A stretch of DNA of 9,771 nt, taken from an uncultured Planctomycetaceae bacterium (lineage in GTDB: Bacteria; Planctomycetota; Planctomycetia; Planctomycetales; Planctomycetaceae). Below the pieces are notes generated by a model. That model was not told where the DNA came from and made no database searches. It was given only the letters and a program-made list of their open reading frames with translations. A program made the position numbers and the translations under genes. The stretch spans positions 1 through 9,771 of the forward strand of contig CAIXQV010000421.1 in NCBI GenBank assembly GCA_903921605.1, written 5' to 3'. This document shows positions 7,261 to 9,771 of the stretch, one piece after another; within the stretch, counting starts at the first letter, position 1, and each line of letters starts with the position of its first letter.

Positions 7261-7300
7261 CCCCCCGGCGAGGGATCTTCCCATTTTCATTTCCATGACG

Positions 7301-7305
7301 AAGGA
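7301..7305 (+). promoter_or_regulatory. Strong Shine-Dalgarno AAGGA that decides the start at 7312
   Basis: AAGGA is followed by a six-base spacer and ATG7312. This favours 7312 over the in-frame GTG at 7225, which would place an unlikely 29-residue extension before the signal peptide. Confidence 0.75.
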
Positions 7306-7311
7306 TTTTCG

Positions 7312-9075
7312 ATGTATCTGGCCCGAATGAAGCGAACGCTGCTGGCCTCTGCCCTGTTGGCCGGTGGTCTTTGCGGAGTTGCAGAAGCTCAAACCGCTGA
7401 CACTAAGGTGCTCAGCAGTCAAATTCTCCCCAAAGACACCTTCCTGTACTTCTCGGTTCCCAGCGTTGAGGAATTGAAGGTCACGGTCGGCGAATCATCA
7501 CTTGGTCGCCTGATGGCCGATCCAGCGTTTGATGAATTCAAAGCCGAAGTCGAAACCGCCTTCGCGACAGAAACATCTGAAGCGTTCGCAAACATTCAGG
7601 AAACGCTTGGACTGACTGTTGAAGAGTTGGCTGCGATTCCAACCGGTGAAGTCACGATGGCTTTCTCCAAAGCTCCGCCGAACAAAATGGGCGCCGTGTT
7701 CTTCCTCGATTATGGTGATCACGAAGAGCAGGTGGCCGGTTTGCTCGAAAAGGCAACTGGCGCTCTTCAGAGCGTTCCAGAACTCGAATCAGCCAACATC
7801 GAACACGATGGCACAGAAATCGTGATGTACACAGTGTTGCATGAAGTCGCCAAGAAGACTCCTCTTGCCAAAGAGTTCGGATGGTTCCTGAAAGATCAGC
7901 GTCTCGTCATCAGCAACAGCGGTGCTCTGCTGAAACTGACCCTGGACAACTGGGACGGCGCTTCCGAGAAAACTCTAGCCAACAACGAAGTGTTTGCTTA
8001 CATCATGGATCAGTGCGAGTCTGAAGAAGGTGCAAGCCTGGCGACGACTTACTTCGACCCGGTTGGCTTGTTCACTCAGCTCGTGCAGACGGGGTCTCTG
8101 GGCGAAGCCGGACTGCCTGCTGGCATGGCGATCAGCGTGTTCCCGATGCTGGGTGTGAATCAGCTGAAGGGCATCGGCTCTGTGGCTGAAGCGGGTGGCG
8201 AAGGCTTCGACGGCACCAGCACTTCCTTCATCTATACCGAACAGCCTCCTCAGGGAGCGATGCAGATCTTCCAGCTTGCTCCGGTCGATCCAGTTCCACC
8301 AGCATGGGTCAAAGAGAACGCCAGTGCCTGGATGGCGACGACCTGGAAGGTTGAAGAAGCTTACACCGCGGTCGAGACTCTCGTGGACATGTTCCAGGGT
8401 GCCGGCGCGTTTGCTGGAATTATCGACGACCTGGCTGAAAAGGGCCCGGGCGTTCACATTAAGAACGACGTGATTGATCAGATCGACGGCAAGATGCACT
8501 TTGTCGTTGCTCCGGGCAGTTCAGAATCAGAAGCCGCAACCGATGACGTGGTGATTTCTGTCGGCGTTAAGGACAGCGAGAAGTTCTCGGAACTGCTGAC
8601 CAAGCTGACATCTCAGGGTTTCCCCGGGGAAACTCGCGAACTGGAAGGTGCTACGATCTACGAAGTGGATCCAGGCAACGGAGCGAAGTTCTCATTCACC
8701 GTGGCCAACAATCAGTTCCTGATTGGTGTTGGCGGTGCTCAGCTTGAACAGGCTGTTCGCAACGATGATGACATTCGACCTTTGGCCGAGACTGATGAAT
8801 TCAAGGCCGTAGCCGAGAACTTCGAAGAAGGTGCATTGGCTGTGGTTTATTCTCAGCCAGCAGAAGGCTACCGTCGCCTGTATAACATGCTTCGCGATGG
8901 CAAGGCCGCTGAGCAGTTCCCTGGCATGGATGAGCTGTTCTCCAAGATCGACTTCACGAAGTTGCCTCCGTTCGAAGTTGTTGAAAAATACCTCGCACCA
9001 GCCGGTGGTTACTGGATTGGTGATGAGAACGGCGTGCTGATGGAATCGTTCTCTCTGTCACCAGAAGCAGAGTAA
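7312..9075 (+). CDS. Secreted acidic protein of unknown function, DUF3352-like, with internal duplication
   Basis: The 587-residue product starts with a signal peptide (MKRTLLASALLAGGLCGVAEAQ within residues 6-27, cut probably after AEA) and is otherwise soluble and rich in Asp and Glu. The mature start ILPKDTFLYFSVPSVEELK resembles planctomycete periplasmic proteins loosely assigned to DUF3352; I cannot confirm the family. Two modules look related: about 109-215 (IPTGEVTMAF, VFFLDYGDHEEQVAGLLEKA, FLKDQRLVISNSGALLKLTL) and about 391-488 (IDGKMHFVV, VVISVGVKDSEKFSELLTKL, FTVANNQFLIGVGGAQLEQA). No catalytic motif, transmembrane anchor or lipobox is seen. A clear ribosome site and a strong terminator suggest a single-gene, well-expressed unit. 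Codons are smoothly regular throughout. No function is proposed. Confidence 0.9.
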   Translation: MYLARMKRTLLASALLAGGLCGVAEAQTADTKVLSSQILPKDTFLYFSVPSVEELKVTVGESSLGRLMADPAFDEFKAEVETAFATETSEAFANIQETLGLTVEELAAIPTGEVTMAFSKAPPNKMGAVFFLDYGDHEEQVAGLLEKATGALQSVPELESANIEHDGTEIVMYTVLHEVAKKTPLAKEFGWFLKDQRLVISNSGALLKLTLDNWDGASEKTLANNEVFAYIMDQCESEEGASLATTYFDPVGLFTQLVQTGSLGEAGLPAGMAISVFPMLGVNQLKGIGSVAEAGGEGFDGTSTSFIYTEQPPQGAMQIFQLAPVDPVPPAWVKENASAWMATTWKVEEAYTAVETLVDMFQGAGAFAGIIDDLAEKGPGVHIKNDVIDQIDGKMHFVVAPGSSESEAATDDVVISVGVKDSEKFSELLTKLTSQGFPGETRELEGATIYEVDPGNGAKFSFTVANNQFLIGVGGAQLEQAVRNDDDIRPLAETDEFKAVAENFEEGALAVVYSQPAEGYRRLYNMLRDGKAAEQFPGMDELFSKIDFTKLPPFEVVEKYLAPAGGYWIGDENGVLMESFSLSPEAE

Positions 9076-9106
9076 TCCTGACGCCGATTAATGTTGATTA
9101 ATCAAG

Positions 9107-9140
9107 AAGATCCAGCGATGAATAATCGCTGGATTTTTTT
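9107..9140 (+). terminator. Intrinsic terminator of the secreted-protein gene
   Basis: ATCCAGCGAT (9110-9119) pairs perfectly with ATCGCTGGAT (9125-9134) around loop GAATA, followed by a run of T to 9140. AAG before the stem can extend it into the T-run. It starts 32 bases after the stop codon at 9075. Confidence 0.95.
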
Positions 9141-9427
9141 ACGTGGTAGGCCTGCGTCCCAACCGAACCTTCGCCAGTTGCCTGAGTCATTGTGCCGAAG
9201 ATGTCACCGAGATAGTCCCTGCAACCGACATTCGATCTACCCAAACTCGAAAATCCGAAACAGGAGCTTTGAACTTGTCCCAAGAGTCAGCCATGATCCG
9301 GGGGCAGGAGTGAGACTATTCTCCATGTCCCGTGCCGCCTCTGGCGAGTCATGGACATGATGATAAATCGCATTTTGGTAGTCGTGACAGGTGTCGTCTA
9401 TCAAACGCAATGTTATCCTGCCAATGC
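9141..9427. other. Non-coding gap before the tRNA fragment
   Basis: No frame here looks coding; the open frame from 9091 to 9360 begins before and runs through the terminator and has no family resemblance. The only clear structure is the interrupted stem-loop at 9324-9359. The tRNA promoter presumably lies within the last 60 bases, but no good -35/-10 pair is seen. Confidence 0.5.
9324..9359. repeat. Interrupted stem-loop CATGTCC/GGACATG
   Basis: CATGTCC (9324-9330) pairs perfectly with GGACATG (9353-9359), and inside it CGCC (9336-9339) pairs with GGCG (9343-9346) around TCT. The two stems are separated by a five- and six-base internal loop. No T-run follows. It could be a small structured RNA element, a protein-binding palindrome or a repeat fragment. 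Confidence 0.35.
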
Positions 9428-9468
<41 letters not shown>

Positions 9469-9545
9469 GATTCGGGACTACCCTAAACACTGAATTTGCT
9501 CGATTCTTCGATCATTTACAGCCCCGTCATAGACCACTTAGTGCC

Positions 9546-9583
9546 AAAAATTGAGGCCGCGCGCGTAACTTACGCGCCCGGCC
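9546..9583 (-). terminator. Intrinsic terminator for the minus-strand gene at the right edge
   Basis: On the minus strand, GGCCGGGCGCGTAA (9583-9570) faces TTACGCGCGCGGCC (9568-9555), a long GC-rich stem with one G-G mismatch, followed by TCA and then a run ending in five T (9550-9546). It begins eight bases after the stop codon of the partial gene at 9591. Confidence 0.85.
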
Positions 9584-9590
9584 GAACGCT

Positions 9591-9770
9591 TCATCTGCGG
9601 TAGTTATCAACCAGCATCTGAGCGCCTTCATCACGGCCCAAAGTGTCCAGAAAGAAGACACTCACCCCACCGAGACTTCGAAGTTCGTACACCTCAGTGA
9701 TGTCGGTTACCAGCCGACGCGGTGCCTCTTGGCGGAAGCCGTCACCAACGTCAACAGGTGACACTCGGCC
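9591..9770 (-). CDS. C-terminal end of an unidentified protein, cut by the window edge
   Basis: A minus-strand frame is open from the right edge to a TGA at 9591-9593, giving the last 59 residues. It ends ITEVYELRSLGGVSVFFLD, then TLGRDEGAQMLVDNYRR. Codon use looks like the other genes, and a strong terminator follows, which supports a real gene. The hydrophobic run GGVSVFFLD is too short for a membrane helix. No family is recognised. It points towards the tRNA fragment. Confidence 0.65.
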   Translation of the reverse strand, partial: GRVSPVDVGDGFRQEAPRRLVTDITEVYELRSLGGVSVFFLDTLGRDEGAQMLVDNYRR

Positions 9771-9771
9771 G

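Larger units (their letters stand above)
6993..7311. other. Divergent intergenic region with leader of the secreted-protein gene
   Basis: These 319 bases lie between divergent genes and should hold both promoters. No convincing gene is present. A stem-loop GAATCTTG (7119-7126) with CAAGGTTC (7135-7142), including one G-T pair, lies in the middle. A weak promoter candidate for the rightward gene is listed separately. No recognisable riboswitch or operator was seen. Confidence 0.6.

Noticed and set aside
9091..9360. Plus-strand 89-residue open frame
   Set aside because: It runs through a strong intrinsic terminator and the stem-loop at 9324-9359, has no ribosome site and no family resemblance.

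Overview
The window looks like an ordinary chromosomal segment of a planctomycete (Planctomycetota, probably class Planctomycetia; the genus cannot be told from the sequence alone). The main support is a DUF1549/DUF1553 gene followed by a DUF1501 gene, a pair that is hugely expanded in that phylum. Moderate GC content, long non-coding gaps and poor Shine-Dalgarno sites at many starts also fit.

Layout. Positions 1-158 are an upstream gap with a possible minus-strand gene start running off the left edge. Positions 159-3826 form a plus-strand group: an exported DUF1549/DUF1553 protein with a CxxCH haem-type motif, a Tat-exported DUF1501 protein, and a small low-molecular-weight tyrosine phosphatase-like protein. 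The phosphatase apparently begins at a CTG codon overlapping the DUF1501 stop. Positions 3827-4167 are a convergent gap holding several GC-rich stem-loops of REP-like appearance. Positions 4168-6992 carry three minus-strand genes: L-threonylcarbamoyladenylate synthase (tRNA t6A modification), a DUF6580-like membrane protein and a DapA-family aldolase/deaminase. Positions 6993-7311 are a divergent promoter region. Positions 7312-9075 encode a secreted acidic protein of unknown function with an apparent internal duplication, closed by a near-perfect intrinsic terminator. The right end holds the 5' half of a CAU-anticodon tRNA that breaks off inside the anticodon stem, then a minus-strand terminator and the C-terminal end of an unidentified gene.

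How the genes relate. The first three plus-strand genes plausibly form one transcript; the phosphatase looks translationally coupled to DUF1501. The three minus-strand genes have gaps of 92 and 213 bases, so co-transcription is possible but not shown. No complete mobile element, CRISPR array, defence system or biosynthetic cluster is visible. The points most worth a second look are the non-AUG start that restores the phosphatase active site, the half tRNA, the tandem hairpins at 3994-4055, and the internal duplication in the secreted protein.
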